Of a stretch of DNA of 64,000 bases, positions 16,932-25,764 are shown piece by piece. How positions within the stretch are numbered: position 1 is the first letter of the stretch; each line of letters opens with the position of its first letter. The stretch spans positions 682,001 to 746,000 of the forward strand of contig NZ_NTMH01000040.1 of NCBI RefSeq assembly GCF_002307475.1, given 5' to 3'. Both the position numbers and the translations under genes were made by a program. The notes below the pieces were generated by a model that was given only the letters and a program-made list of their open reading frames with translations, had not been told where the DNA came from and made no database searches. Source of the stretch: Pantoea allii (lineage in GTDB: Bacteria; Pseudomonadota; Gammaproteobacteria; Enterobacterales; Enterobacteriaceae).

Positions 16932-17819
16932 TCAACGCCTTGTCGCCAGCCAGCAAATCAGAGAGCCAGCGGTGATCATAGCAACGCCTTGCCAGAAGCT
17001 TATCGGTGGCGTCAGCCCCAGCCATAGCGAGGCCAGCAACGCCGAGAGTACCGGCGTGAAATAAGATGCCGTCGCCAACAGCGTCAGGTTGCCATGCTGG
17101 ATGCCGTAATTCCAGGCAGAGTAGGCAACCGCCGTTGACGCGCCCATAAACAGCACTTCTGCTGCAGCGGTCACGCTAAATTGCAGCGTTTCATGCTGCG
17201 TGAACAACACGAATTTGAGCCATAGCGCCAGGGCCGTCACCATAAAAAACAGGGTGACGCCGTTGCTGCCGCGAGCATAGCGGCGCGTGATGTTGTTGTA
17301 GAGCGCCCACGCAATCGCTGCGATAAACGCCAGCAGGTAGGCTGTTGGATTGCTGGCAATATTCTGCGCCATCTTACCTGTCACATTCCCGTTAGCGCCT
17401 TTCATCACCCAGATAATACCGCTGAGTGAAAGCAGCAGTCCGGGCCACAGCCACAGGCGAAAACGCTGCTGGTTAAACGGAATCGCCAGCACGATTGTCA
17501 GGCAGGGCCAAAGATAGTTGATCATCCCCATCTCCAGCGACTGGTGACGATCGCGGGCAAGGCCGACCGCCAGCGCCAGGCAAATTTCATACCCGACAAA
17601 CAGCACGCCGCCTGTAAGCAGATAGCGGCCCGGCATGTTACGTGGGTTAGGAACGCCGCGAGTGAGGCACAGCAAAACAGCCGTGGTGGAGTAGATAAGC
17701 GCGGCACCACCAGTCGGGCCAAACGCCTCGCTGACGCTGCGCAGCAGGCCGATAGTGGTGCTCCAGAGCAAAATCGCGCTCAAACCGACTAAGGTCGCGC
17801 GTGGTAAGTTAGCAGGCAT
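16932..17819 (-). CDS. yddG: aromatic amino acid exporter YddG (EamA/DMT family)
   Basis: Inner-membrane transporter of the drug/metabolite superfamily (295 aa), ten predicted hydrophobic helices in two EamA repeats. It shares the E. coli YddG landmarks: LLWSTTIGLLRSVSEAFGP at the start, GYEICLALAVG near 75, MGMINYLWPCLTIV near 96, and SFWQG...GSLICWLATRR at the end. YddG exports aromatic amino acids and some toxic compounds. The gene is not in the E. coli yddG neighbourhood here; it lies upstream of cho with a 69-base gap, but the LexA box between them suggests separate control. Confidence 0.85.
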   Translation of the reverse strand: MPANLPRATLVGLSAILLWSTTIGLLRSVSEAFGPTGGAALIYSTTAVLLCLTRGVPNPRNMPGRYLLTGGVLFVGYEICLALAVGLARDRHQSLEMGMINYLWPCLTIVLAIPFNQQRFRLWLWPGLLLSLSGIIWVMKGANGNVTGKMAQNIASNPTAYLLAFIAAIAWALYNNITRRYARGSNGVTLFFMVTALALWLKFVLFTQHETLQFSVTAAAEVLFMGASTAVAYSAWNYGIQHGNLTLLATASYFTPVLSALLASLWLGLTPPISFWQGVAMITAGSLICWLATRR

Positions 17820-18375
17820 GGAAACTCAATGTCTAAAAGGGCCGCCAGCGGGCAGCGAGCGCGAAATATGCTAACGGTAAGCCTGTACCCTGTCCATCAG
17901 GTATTCCGTCTGGGTAGAGGCTGAGTTTGCTGTAATGGGCTGTGTGCTGAGCAACGTTTTTCCCTCAACGCACCTCATGAAAGGCCTGATCATCAGGTTG
18001 CTTAACGCCCTTTACCGACCGCAATCCAACCTGTCAGGGCTTTACCTCTGTTGACGAGCTTCGCAAGCTTATCAGCCACGCGTAGGCAAAGGGGGATGCC
18101 CACAGTATTACGTCTTATGGCTTTCCACCCACATGCGGTGGAACAGAGTGAAGTGTTAAGGATTAGTTAGCGATTTATTGCAGTGAGTAAGGATGTGTTT
18201 TTTTATACATCATTATAATGATAAGTTGTTGTTTTTTTAGAAATTAATCAACGTTAAATGCTTAATAAACAATGCTTGTTTTTGGCGCTGTTATCACATT
18301 TTTATGTCGATAGTTAAGGTCTGCGTCTGAAATTTTCAGACGAATTAACTTTTTAATAAGAACCAGGTGAAAAAT
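17820..18375. other. intergenic between divergent yddG and chemoreceptor gene
   Basis: About 550 bases. The right third is AT-rich and should carry the chemoreceptor promoter, but I could not find a convincing flagellar sigma-28 pair: GTCGATAG at 18306 resembles the -10 element without a TAAA-type -35 at the right spacing. No open frame with a ribosome binding site was seen. Confidence 0.5.
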
Positions 18376-20031
18376 ATGACTATAACACAGCGGCTTTTAC
18401 TGACCTTTTCCCTTCTTTGCATGGCGCTGATAGCCATGGTTATCGTGGCGGTTTCCGTAGCGGACGGTTTTCAGTACCGTTTCCAGTATGTGCAGGAAAA
18501 TACCATTCCTTCTATTACTGATATCGCCAAAATGGTTGACGGTAGCAATGCCATTATCATCGCGCTCTATCATCATCAGAGCATGACCGATCCCGCTGAG
18601 CAGATGCAAATTGAGAAAGAAATCAAGGGCGTCTTAAACCATATTTCGATGCTCAACCAGAATTACCTTAAGAATGATATTTCCAGTGAGGAAGATCGAC
18701 AGATGACCGAAAAGGCATTTGTCACCATTAAAAAGATTGAGGCGGATCTGCCTGCTTTTCTCACGGCCTCACGCGCACAGAACGACGCGATTTCTTTGTC
18801 GATGCTACAGGGTAATAGCGGTATTGGTGCGCTAACACGACAGCTGATTGACGATTATCAGAAACAGCTGCAACTGAATGTGGATATTGGTAATCAACTT
18901 CGTAAAGAGAATGACAGCACCTATCGTCATACTTTACTCATTCTGATTGCCGGTTCTGTTTCAGCCATATTGCTGTTAGGCTTTTTTACGCTTAAAACAA
19001 TTTTTGCTATTCGTCGTCAGCTCAACACCATGCGCCACACAATGGAAACCGCGAGCGAAAATCTGGATCTGACATTACGTGCAGATGACTCTCGCGGAGA
19101 TGAAATCGGTCTGACGGCAAAGGCATTTAATCATTTGGTGGAAAATGTTGCACTGTCCCTCAGCGCAGTAGAAAGCGCGGCTCAGTCGGTCAGTACGGCT
19201 TCCGCACAGATTTCTGTAGGCAACGAAGATCTCTCATCTCGTACGGAAGAGCAGGCTGCCTCCCTGGAGCAGACGGCTGCCAGCATGTCTGAGTTGAGTG
19301 AAACAGTGCGTCAGACGGCAGAAAATACGCGACTTGCCAGCCAGCTTGCCCAAAACGCGCGTGATATATCTGAAGACAGTGCGTCACGCGTGAAGGCGAT
19401 GCTGATGACCATGGGTGATATCCGGACGAGCTCGACAAAAATTACTGATATCATTGCGTTGATTGAAGGTATTGCATTCCAGACCAATATCCTGGCGCTT
19501 AACGCGGCGGTTGAAGCGGCGCGGGCAGGTGAACAAGGGCGCGGTTTTGCCGTGGTAGCTGGCGAGGTGCGCAACCTGGCTCAGCGATCGTCTTCTTCTG
19601 CCAGGGAGATCAAAGCGCTTATTGAAGCTTCTATGCTCCATGTAGAAGCTGGCTCGAACCAGGCCGAGGGCGTGGGTAATAATATTACGCGCATGACAGA
19701 CGCGGTCCGTCAGGTGACCGATTTGGTCGATGAGATTTCGGTTGCTGCAAACGAACAGTCGCAGGGAATTAATCAGGTGCACCTGGCCGTAAACCAGATG
19801 GATGATGTGACGCAGCAAAATGCCTCTCTGGTTGAAGAAGCATCTTCTGCATCCCGTTCATTAATGGATCAGGCCTCAACCCTTAACCAGTTGGTTGCGA
19901 CCTTCACGCTCGCCAAAACGCAGCGCCAGGCACCGATCCAAAGCAGCATGATCGGACGTGCAGACCGTATTCAGATGCCTGTCCGCAGCCCGATGGCAGC
20001 GGCGGGTGAAGCTGACTGGCAGCGTTTTTGA
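18376..20031 (+). CDS. methyl-accepting chemotaxis protein
   Basis: Transmembrane chemoreceptor (551 aa). TM1 spans about residues 7-29, followed by a periplasmic four-helix-type ligand domain (about 30-190), TM2 (about 193-215, LLILIAGSVSAILLLGFF), HAMP (about 215-268) and the long coiled-coil signalling domain. The conserved hairpin tip that contacts CheA/CheW is intact (IEGIAFQTNILALNAAVEAA, then RGFAVVAGEVRNLA). The last five residues DWQRF fit the xWxxF tether that recruits CheR/CheB in Tsr and Tar. Start: ATG 18376 with AGGTGA upstream is preferred to the GTG at 18367. The gene is solitary, no other che or fli genes are nearby. The ligand is unknown. Confidence 0.92.
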   Translation: MTITQRLLLTFSLLCMALIAMVIVAVSVADGFQYRFQYVQENTIPSITDIAKMVDGSNAIIIALYHHQSMTDPAEQMQIEKEIKGVLNHISMLNQNYLKNDISSEEDRQMTEKAFVTIKKIEADLPAFLTASRAQNDAISLSMLQGNSGIGALTRQLIDDYQKQLQLNVDIGNQLRKENDSTYRHTLLILIAGSVSAILLLGFFTLKTIFAIRRQLNTMRHTMETASENLDLTLRADDSRGDEIGLTAKAFNHLVENVALSLSAVESAAQSVSTASAQISVGNEDLSSRTEEQAASLEQTAASMSELSETVRQTAENTRLASQLAQNARDISEDSASRVKAMLMTMGDIRTSSTKITDIIALIEGIAFQTNILALNAAVEAARAGEQGRGFAVVAGEVRNLAQRSSSSAREIKALIEASMLHVEAGSNQAEGVGNNITRMTDAVRQVTDLVDEISVAANEQSQGINQVHLAVNQMDDVTQQNASLVEEASSASRSLMDQASTLNQLVATFTLAKTQRQAPIQSSMIGRADRIQMPVRSPMAAAGEADWQRF

Positions 20032-20051
20032 TCGGGGGACGTATCACGCAG

Positions 20052-20083
20052 TCGCGCCCGGCCACTGAGCTGACCGGGCGCGA
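20052..20083. terminator. hairpin between convergent mcp and nadE
   Basis: Perfect 10-bp GC-rich stem TCGCGCCCGG / CCGGGCGCGA with a 12-base loop. No T-run on either side; it may still separate the convergent transcripts. Confidence 0.5.
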
Positions 20084-20112
20084 TGTTAAAGCCGGATAAA
20101 GGCTATAGGATG

Positions 20113-20937
20113 TTATTTCCAAAAGTCGTCGAAAACAGTGATAGGCGGACGACGCTTATGCTCGGTTTTCAGATACCAGCCTTCAATAATCTTCGCGCTG
20201 TCCGGCGCGATGGTTTTGCCTTCCAGATAGTCATCGATCATATCGTAGGTGACACCCAGCGCGACTTCATCCTGCAGGCCAGGGCGATCATCTTCCAGGT
20301 CGGCCGTGGGTTTCTTCAGATAAAGATGTTCAGGGCAGCCCAGCGTTTTCAGTAACTGTTTCCCCTGACGTTTATTCAGGCGGAAGATAGGGTTAATGTC
20401 ACTGCCGCCATCACCATATTTGGTGAAGAAGCCGGTTACCGCTTCTGCGCCGTGGTCGGTACCGACCACCACACCTTTGGACATACCGGCAATGCTGTAC
20501 TGGGCTTTCATCCGTTCGCGGGCTTTTTCATTACCGCGCACGAAATCGGACAGCACGATCCCCGCTTCTTTCAGCGCCCGCTCGCTGGCCAGCACCGCTT
20601 CTTTGATATTGACCACCAGCGAACGATCCGGCTGGATAAAGGCCAGAGCGTCCTGACAATCCTGCTCATCTGCCTGTACGCCGTAAGGTAAACGCACCGC
20701 GATAAAGGTGTAGTCGTGATCGCCTGTTTCCTGCCGAAGCTCCGTTATCGCCATCTGAGCCAGCTTGCCGGTCAGGGTGGAATCTTGTCCGCCGCTGATA
20801 CCGAGTACCAACGCCTTAAGGCCGCTGTGGCGCGTTAAGTAGGCTTTAAGGAAATCAACGCTGGTACGGATCTCCTGGTGTGGATCGATAGTTGGCTTAA
20901 CGCCAAGTGCGGTAATGATTTCCTGCTGCAGTGACAT
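20113..20937 (-). CDS. nadE: ammonia-dependent NAD+ synthetase (NadE)
   Basis: Last step of NAD biosynthesis: ATP-dependent amidation of deamido-NAD with ammonia (274 aa). The ATP-PP motif SGGQDST is at 48-54; RLPYGVQADEQDCQDAL, FVRGNEKARERMK, GTDHGAEAVTGFFTKYGDGG and the C-terminal KTEHKRRPPITVFDDFWK are characteristic. There is no glutaminase domain, so free ammonia is the donor. The ATG at 20937 is chosen by similarity to E. coli NadE and an AAGGAG ribosome binding site; upstream in-frame ATGs at 20943 and 20982 would extend it. Confidence 0.95.
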   Translation of the reverse strand: MSLQQEIITALGVKPTIDPHQEIRTSVDFLKAYLTRHSGLKALVLGISGGQDSTLTGKLAQMAITELRQETGDHDYTFIAVRLPYGVQADEQDCQDALAFIQPDRSLVVNIKEAVLASERALKEAGIVLSDFVRGNEKARERMKAQYSIAGMSKGVVVGTDHGAEAVTGFFTKYGDGGSDINPIFRLNKRQGKQLLKTLGCPEHLYLKKPTADLEDDRPGLQDEVALGVTYDMIDDYLEGKTIAPDSAKIIEGWYLKTEHKRRPPITVFDDFWK

Positions 20938-21054
20938 CAACATCTCCTTAAGTCTGTAGCCCGTTGGCACAATACAAAGCATGTTTTAAAGCTAACGCGC
21001 ATCCCGGGAAACAACAAGCCAAAGCGACCGCTGTTTTTATTGAGACGGGCAGAA

Positions 21055-22257
21055 TCAGACGCTTTTTACTTCGGCTGCGGGTTTTTTCGCCAGAACGGTA
21101 AACGTCAGTATAGCCAGCATGTAGCAGCCAAAAATCGTCAGCGTCATACTGATTACTGATGTCCCGCCAATGCCCGTTACCGGCACGGCAATAGCGCCCA
21201 GGGTAAAGCCGGTGACGCCAATCACCGCCGAGGCGCTGCCAGCGCGCTGTCCCTGACTTTGCATCGCCAGCGACGACGCCGTCGTGGCAATCACCCCGTT
21301 ACTGGCAATGGTAAAGAACAGGGCGAGTAGCACCAACGGCAGAGGCGCATGGCTGAGCCCGGCAATCAGCAACGCACTCGATGCGACACAGGCCAGCGTC
21401 AGACCGCCTTTCAATACGCGGTACTCTCCCCACAGTGGGCAGAGCCGGGCGCTGGTCTGTGAGGCGATGATTAATCCAATACCGTTTGCGGCAAAGCAGA
21501 AGCTGAACGCCTGCGGAGACAAGCCGTAAAGTTGTTGCAACACAAAGGGTGAGGCACCGATGTAGGCAAACATGCCAGACATCATCAGCCCCTGTGTGAG
21601 GCAAAATCCCATAAAAGGGCGATGGGTAATAACCTGACCCAGCGCAGCATAGGCTGAAAATACAGAGCCCTGACTACGACGTTCGGCAGGAAGGCTTTCA
21701 TGCAGCTTCCAGCGCGCCAGCAGGATAAGTAAAACGGCGATACAGCTCAATACCACAAAAATACCGCGCCAGTTCAGCACGGCCATAAGTGCGCCACCTA
21801 ATACTGGTGCGCCGATAGGGGCCAGGCCGTTGACCAGCATCAGCAGGGCAAAAAAACGGGTAAGTTCATGGCCGCTGTACATGTCACGCGCCACGGCCCG
21901 CGACAGGACGGCGCCACCTGCGCCCGCTAAGCCCTGAAACAGGCGGGCCAGTAACAGTTGGTGAATGTCCTGTGCCAGGGCGCAGCCTATCGAGGCGATA
22001 AACAGCAGCACCAGGGATAAGGTTAGCGGGCGCAGTCGGCCGAATTTGTCGCTCATTGGCCCGAAAAACAGCTGTCCGGCACCCAATCCGAGTAGTCCGG
22101 CAGTCAGGCTGAGCTGAGCCGTTGAGGTCGAGGTCTGGAGATCCTGCGCCAGTTGCGGCAGGGCGGGCAGGTACAGGTCAATACAGAGCGGCCCCAACGC
22201 AGCCAGTAATCCCAGGGTGATGGCGTAAACCCGTCGGTTTGGTGATGAAAGCGTCAT
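21055..22257 (-). CDS. Bcr/CflA-type multidrug efflux MFS transporter
   Basis: Twelve-helix major facilitator (400 aa) of the Bcr/CflA drug:proton antiporter group. Evidence: LCIDLYLPALPQLAQDL with the typical acidic residue in TM1, GQLFFGPMSDKFGRLRPLTLSL (MFS motif A) near residue 60, RLFQGLAGAGGAVLSRAVARDM (motif B and the R/D pair) near 105, and GLAPIGAPVLGG (antiporter motif C) near 140. The substrate is not predictable. Start: ATG 22257 with AGAGGA five bases upstream rather than in-frame ATG 22332. The gene separates nadE from osmE; these are closer neighbours in E. coli. Confidence 0.88.
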   Translation of the reverse strand: MTLSSPNRRVYAITLGLLAALGPLCIDLYLPALPQLAQDLQTSTSTAQLSLTAGLLGLGAGQLFFGPMSDKFGRLRPLTLSLVLLFIASIGCALAQDIHQLLLARLFQGLAGAGGAVLSRAVARDMYSGHELTRFFALLMLVNGLAPIGAPVLGGALMAVLNWRGIFVVLSCIAVLLILLARWKLHESLPAERRSQGSVFSAYAALGQVITHRPFMGFCLTQGLMMSGMFAYIGASPFVLQQLYGLSPQAFSFCFAANGIGLIIASQTSARLCPLWGEYRVLKGGLTLACVASSALLIAGLSHAPLPLVLLALFFTIASNGVIATTASSLAMQSQGQRAGSASAVIGVTGFTLGAIAVPVTGIGGTSVISMTLTIFGCYMLAILTFTVLAKKPAAEVKSV

Positions 22258-22516
22258 TAATCCTCTGGAACCAGAATGCTTATTGGTGACAACGTCACTT
22301 GTGTTGTTCGCCCGCCTTGAAACGCGGGCCATTAGCCATTAAGGCAGGCCGGTCAGCGCCACTATTCGCCTGAATAACCGCTGCGTTAAGGCCAGTGCGG
22401 CGCATTTTATCAAATCTTTCAGGGCAGATTGAGTTTAAGTACGTCATTAACTTGAAAAAAACCGTTTTATGTTCCAGGCTTCTCAGCACATGGACAAAAA
22501 AACGAGGAACAACAAG

Positions 22517-22852
22517 ATGAATAAAGTGATGGGATGTATCGCTGCAGCGCTGACGCTGGCTGCGCTCTCTGGTTGTACGACTTACGATCGTGCGGAAAGC
22601 TTCGTGACTAAGCCTGTGGTTAAGGATGTCAAAAAAGGCATGACTCGCGAACAGGTTCGTCAGATTGCTGGCCCTGCAGCCACTGAAATCACGATGGTGC
22701 ATGCACGTGGTACCTGCCAGAGCTACGTCATTGGCGAGCGTGAAGGCAAGCCACAGACTTACTTCGTTAGCTATAACGATACCGGTCGCGTGATGAACTA
22801 TGGCTTCCAGAGTTGTGCTGAGTACGATACTGACCCGCAGGTTAAGCAGTAA
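22517..22852 (+). CDS. osmE: osmotically inducible lipoprotein OsmE
   Basis: Small outer-membrane-type lipoprotein (111 aa) of the SmpA/OmlA-like fold. Lipobox LSGC with acylation at about Cys20, followed by TTYDRAESFVTKPVVKDVKKGMTREQV and the conserved MVHARGTCQSYVIGEREGK and CAEYDTDPQ segments that match E. coli OsmE. In E. coli it is RpoS- and osmotically controlled; its physiological role is unclear. Start at ATG 22517 (GAGGAACAACAAG upstream); a frame-open ATG at 22469 would spoil the signal peptide. Confidence 0.92.
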   Translation: MNKVMGCIAAALTLAALSGCTTYDRAESFVTKPVVKDVKKGMTREQVRQIAGPAATEITMVHARGTCQSYVIGEREGKPQTYFVSYNDTGRVMNYGFQSCAEYDTDPQVKQ

Positions 22853-22868
22853 CTACCCGCTTTAACAA

Positions 22869-22903
22869 GAAACGGCTCGCCATCAGACGAGCCGTTTTTT
22901 TAT
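22869..22903 (+). terminator. terminator of osmE
   Basis: AACGGCTCG / CGAGCCGTT stem with an 8-base loop and seven T following. It lies 17 bases after the osmE stop, ahead of the convergent gene's end. Confidence 0.9.
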
Positions 22904-22905
22904 GC

Positions 22906-23304
22906 CTATAATCCCGCCGGACGAGGGACTTCAATATAGCTGCCGTTAATTTCCCGCTGATAATAATGACCGTCCTGCACGTAGAAACGCCTGCCGTTAA
23001 AATCCAGAACCCGCATGCCGCTTTCATAGGTTTGCACGGGCGGTTCCACCACCACGTATTCTTCTCCGTGACGCTGATAATAACTGCCGTTAAGCAGGTA
23101 GTAAGTTAATCCACCGATCAACACCGCCGTCGCGGCCAGTGGCAAAACGTGGAAGTGGTCGGGACCGTGCCAGCGCGGTGCCGGGCCATGCCAGCCTGGG
23201 CCGGGTCGCCAGTGCGGGCCAGGGCCCCAGTCACCGGGACGACCAAAAGCGTGAGCTGGCGCAACTATCGCTAACGCCAGTAATGAGGCGATAACCGTTT
23301 TCAT
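22906..23304 (-). CDS. small exported Pro/Gly/Trp/His-rich protein, unknown function
   Basis: Predicted periplasmic or membrane-anchored protein (132 aa). A signal peptide (MKTVIASLLALAIVAPAHA) is followed by a low-complexity segment with repeated GPGPHWRPGPGWHGPAP-like units (residues 22-50), a hydrophobic stretch (LAATAVLIGGLTYYLL) and a C-terminal part with paired Tyr motifs (YYQRHGEEYVVV, FYVQDGHYYQREI). The tail resembles the DUF6515-type small proteins common in Proteobacteria; this is from memory and not secure. Ribosome binding site GGAGAACACTC supports ATG 23304. The His/Trp-rich segment could bind metal or interact with the cell wall; both are guesses. Confidence 0.75.
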   Translation of the reverse strand: MKTVIASLLALAIVAPAHAFGRPGDWGPGPHWRPGPGWHGPAPRWHGPDHFHVLPLAATAVLIGGLTYYLLNGSYYQRHGEEYVVVEPPVQTYESGMRVLDFNGRRFYVQDGHYYQREINGSYIEVPRPAGL

Positions 23305-23468
23305 GAGTGTTCTCCTGCAGTTATTACCTGCAGAATTCTCTTTTTGCCGCATAAAGACAAGCAGAAATACCCTGTATTATTGCCCGTTTACCACGCTTAA
23401 CGTTTTCTTAACGGCACCACGATAATCAAGAAGAAATATGGAGAAGATAAGACAGAAAGAGGGGAAAG

Positions 23469-23489
23469 ACCTGGCGGCTGGCGCCAGGT
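23469..23489 (-). terminator. terminator-like hairpin after tcyP
   Basis: On the minus strand ACCTGGCG pairs with CGCCAGGT, followed by CTTTCC, starting 9 bases after the tcyP stop. Confidence 0.6.
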
Positions 23490-23498
23490 CTGCAGTGA

Positions 23499-24890
23499 TT
23501 AACTGTGTTCTAATTCACCGTGTTCGCTGCGTTCTAAAACGCGTTTATTGGTCAGGCCCAACCAGCGGCTGGTCAGGGAACCTGCGGTCATGGAACCATT
23601 GACGTTCAGCGCTGTTCTGCCCATATCAATCAGGGGCTCAATGGAGATCAACAGTGCCACCAGAGTAACCGGCAGCCCCATTGCGGGCAGCACAATCAGG
23701 GCGGCAAAGGTCGCACCGCCGCCGACACCGGCCACGCCTGCGGAACTCAACGTCACAATGCCGACCAGTGTGGCAATCCACAGCGGATCAAAAGGGTTAA
23801 TGCCGACCGTTGGGGCCACCATCACTGCCAGCATGGTCGGATAAAGACCGGCACAGCCGTTCTGTCCAATAGTGGCACCAAACGAGGCCGAGAAGCTGGC
23901 AATCGATTCGGGCACGCCAAGACGGCGAGTCTGGGCTTCAACATTCAGCGGAATGCTGGCGGCGCTGGAGCGACTGGTAAAGGCGAAGGTCAGTACCGGC
24001 CAGACCTTGCGGAAAAACCGCATAGGATTGATGCCGTTGACCGATAAGAGCAGGGCATGAACCACAAACATGATGGTCAGTCCTAAGTAGGACGCCACCA
24101 CAAAGCTGCCCAGCTTAATGATGTCCTGTAGGTTAGAACCGGCCACCACTTTAGTCATCAGCGCCAGCACACCATAAGGTGTCAGTTTCATAATCAGGCG
24201 CACCAGCTTCATCACCCACGACTGCAGGGTATCGATGGCGGTCAGGACGCGCTGGCCTTTAACCTCATCGTCTTTATGGAGCTGCAGGGCAGCGACGCCA
24301 AGGAAGGCGGCGAAAATGACCACGCTGATGATCGAGGTCGGGCTGGCCCCTGTTAAATCAGCAAACGGATTCTTAGGAATAAACGACAGGATTAATTGCG
24401 GTACGGTCAGATCGGCGACTTTACCGACGTAGTTACTCTGAATCGCGCTCAGGCGAGCGGTTTCCTGTGCGCCCTGTACCAGGCCGGTGGCGTTAAGATG
24501 AAACAAACCGGTTACGAAAACGCCGACCAGGGCGGAAATGGCCGTCGTAAACAGCAGTACGCCAATAGTCAGAAAACTGATTTTCCCCAGCGAAGAGGCA
24601 TTGTGCAGACGGGCCACGGCGCTGAGTATGGATACAAACACCAGCGGCATCACAATCATCTGCAGCAGTTGTACATAGCCGTTACCCACGATGTTGAACC
24701 AGCTAATTGAGGTTTTAACGATATCGCTGTTGCCGCCGTAAATCAGCTGTAGTGCCAGACCAAAAAGCACACCCAGCACTAAACCGGTCAGCACTTTTTT
24801 TGACAGGCTCCAGTTTGCGCGGCTCATGCGTGACAATAAAAGCAGCAGCACGACAAATGCTACGACGTTAAGCGTAAGAGGAATATCCAT
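23499..24890 (-). CDS. tcyP: L-cystine:cation symporter TcyP (YdjN)
   Basis: Dicarboxylate/amino acid:cation symporter family protein (463 aa) with eight membrane helices plus re-entrant loops; imports L-cystine in E. coli and B. subtilis relatives. Strong correspondence with E. coli TcyP in WFNIVGNGYVQLLQMIVMPL, FIPKNPFADLTGASPTSIIS, the TFAFTSRSSAASIPLN hairpin (HP1 serine-rich motif) and GATIGQNGCAGLYPTMLAVM. The C-terminus HGELEHS is variable. ATG 24890 has GGAG five bases upstream; the frame extends to 24935 without support. E. coli tcyP is CysB-dependent; no site was identified. Confidence 0.93.
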   Translation of the reverse strand: MDIPLTLNVVAFVVLLLLLSRMSRANWSLSKKVLTGLVLGVLFGLALQLIYGGNSDIVKTSISWFNIVGNGYVQLLQMIVMPLVFVSILSAVARLHNASSLGKISFLTIGVLLFTTAISALVGVFVTGLFHLNATGLVQGAQETARLSAIQSNYVGKVADLTVPQLILSFIPKNPFADLTGASPTSIISVVIFAAFLGVAALQLHKDDEVKGQRVLTAIDTLQSWVMKLVRLIMKLTPYGVLALMTKVVAGSNLQDIIKLGSFVVASYLGLTIMFVVHALLLSVNGINPMRFFRKVWPVLTFAFTSRSSAASIPLNVEAQTRRLGVPESIASFSASFGATIGQNGCAGLYPTMLAVMVAPTVGINPFDPLWIATLVGIVTLSSAGVAGVGGGATFAALIVLPAMGLPVTLVALLISIEPLIDMGRTALNVNGSMTAGSLTSRWLGLTNKRVLERSEHGELEHS

Positions 24891-25041
24891 AGCAACTCCG
24901 AAGTTATGCAGCATTCCCTGGTAGGAGAGCGGCAAAGATAGTGATCGTAAAGATACGTATTCGGAAATGGTAACAGTTAGAAATGGCGCAATCTTATATC
25001 CAAATGGAATAGCTTATAACCGGGACTGTTTTGCTCCCGGC

Positions 25042-25632
25042 TTAGCGTTCCGATTGCGCAGAAATGAGACGACTGACGCCGTTTTGCAGCGTATCAAATA
25101 CCTGGGCCGGCCAGCCATTTTCGCCAAACGACGGCATCCCCAGCGGGAACCATAAGGCGTAACCAATCAGGCAAAGACAAAGCGTACGCTCCAGCTGATT
25201 GCCTTTCTGACTGTTAAGCACTGGCAGGCGAAAACGCCAGCGGCAGGGCCAGAGCAGGGGAACGCCGGCGGGGGTGAGCATATCAGCCACAATATGGCTC
25301 AGATAACCGAGCGTCATGCCCTGCAACACATCCGCCGGGACAGGCCAGCTTTTCGGCACGTTGATCTGGAACAACCACAGGCTGGCTGCCACGGCAAGCA
25401 GGCTGTGGGTAAATCCGCGATGGCCAAACACCCGCGCAATAGGGTGCGACAGCCAGCGCAGCCGCTGTCCTAACAGGGATTTAGGATGGTCGATATCGGG
25501 AAGCAGGCAGGTCAGTAGCGTGGCCGGAATCAAATGCCACCAGTCGGCATGCGCCATCACTGGGGTAAGTTCGGCCCGTTTAGCGAAAATAGCGCTGGCA
25601 ACAGCAAAAAAGATATGGCCCTCGGCCGTCAT
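25042..25632 (-). CDS. ydjM: LexA-regulated inner membrane metal-dependent hydrolase YdjM
   Basis: Membrane protein (196 aa) of the YdjM/DUF457 family (putative metal-dependent hydrolases). Family residues likely to bind metal are visible in PDIDHPKSLLGQR, FGHRGFTHSLLAV and GYLSHIVADMLTPAGVPLLWP. Matches E. coli YdjM, including the start MTAEGH. Biochemical activity is unproven. The ATG at 25632 is chosen by this match; the open frame continues to 25764. A LexA box lies 23 bases upstream, consistent with SOS control known for E. coli ydjM. Confidence 0.9.
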   Translation of the reverse strand: MTAEGHIFFAVASAIFAKRAELTPVMAHADWWHLIPATLLTCLLPDIDHPKSLLGQRLRWLSHPIARVFGHRGFTHSLLAVAASLWLFQINVPKSWPVPADVLQGMTLGYLSHIVADMLTPAGVPLLWPCRWRFRLPVLNSQKGNQLERTLCLCLIGYALWFPLGMPSFGENGWPAQVFDTLQNGVSRLISAQSER

Positions 25633-25654
25633 GATAAAACCTGGCTGCAAGAAA

Positions 25655-25674
25655 AACTGTCGATGCATCCAGTA
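25655..25674 (-). promoter_or_regulatory. LexA (SOS) box of ydjM
   Basis: AACTGTCGATGCATCCAGTA: CTGT-N8-CCAG core with flanks close to TACTG-N10-CAGTA. It lies 23-42 bases before the ydjM ATG, overlapping the expected promoter. Confidence 0.82.
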
Positions 25675-25764
25675 TAGGGATTTATCCAGTAAATGAGAAC
25701 CCGTGACGCTGTAACGAAGCGTTAATTTTTTAAGGTTGTGCAACAGGTTACAGCGTAGCCACAA

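Noticed and set aside
18287..18313. Flagellar sigma-28 promoter for the MCP gene
   Set aside because: GTCGATAG resembles the -10 but no TAAA -35 is found at 15 bases spacing.
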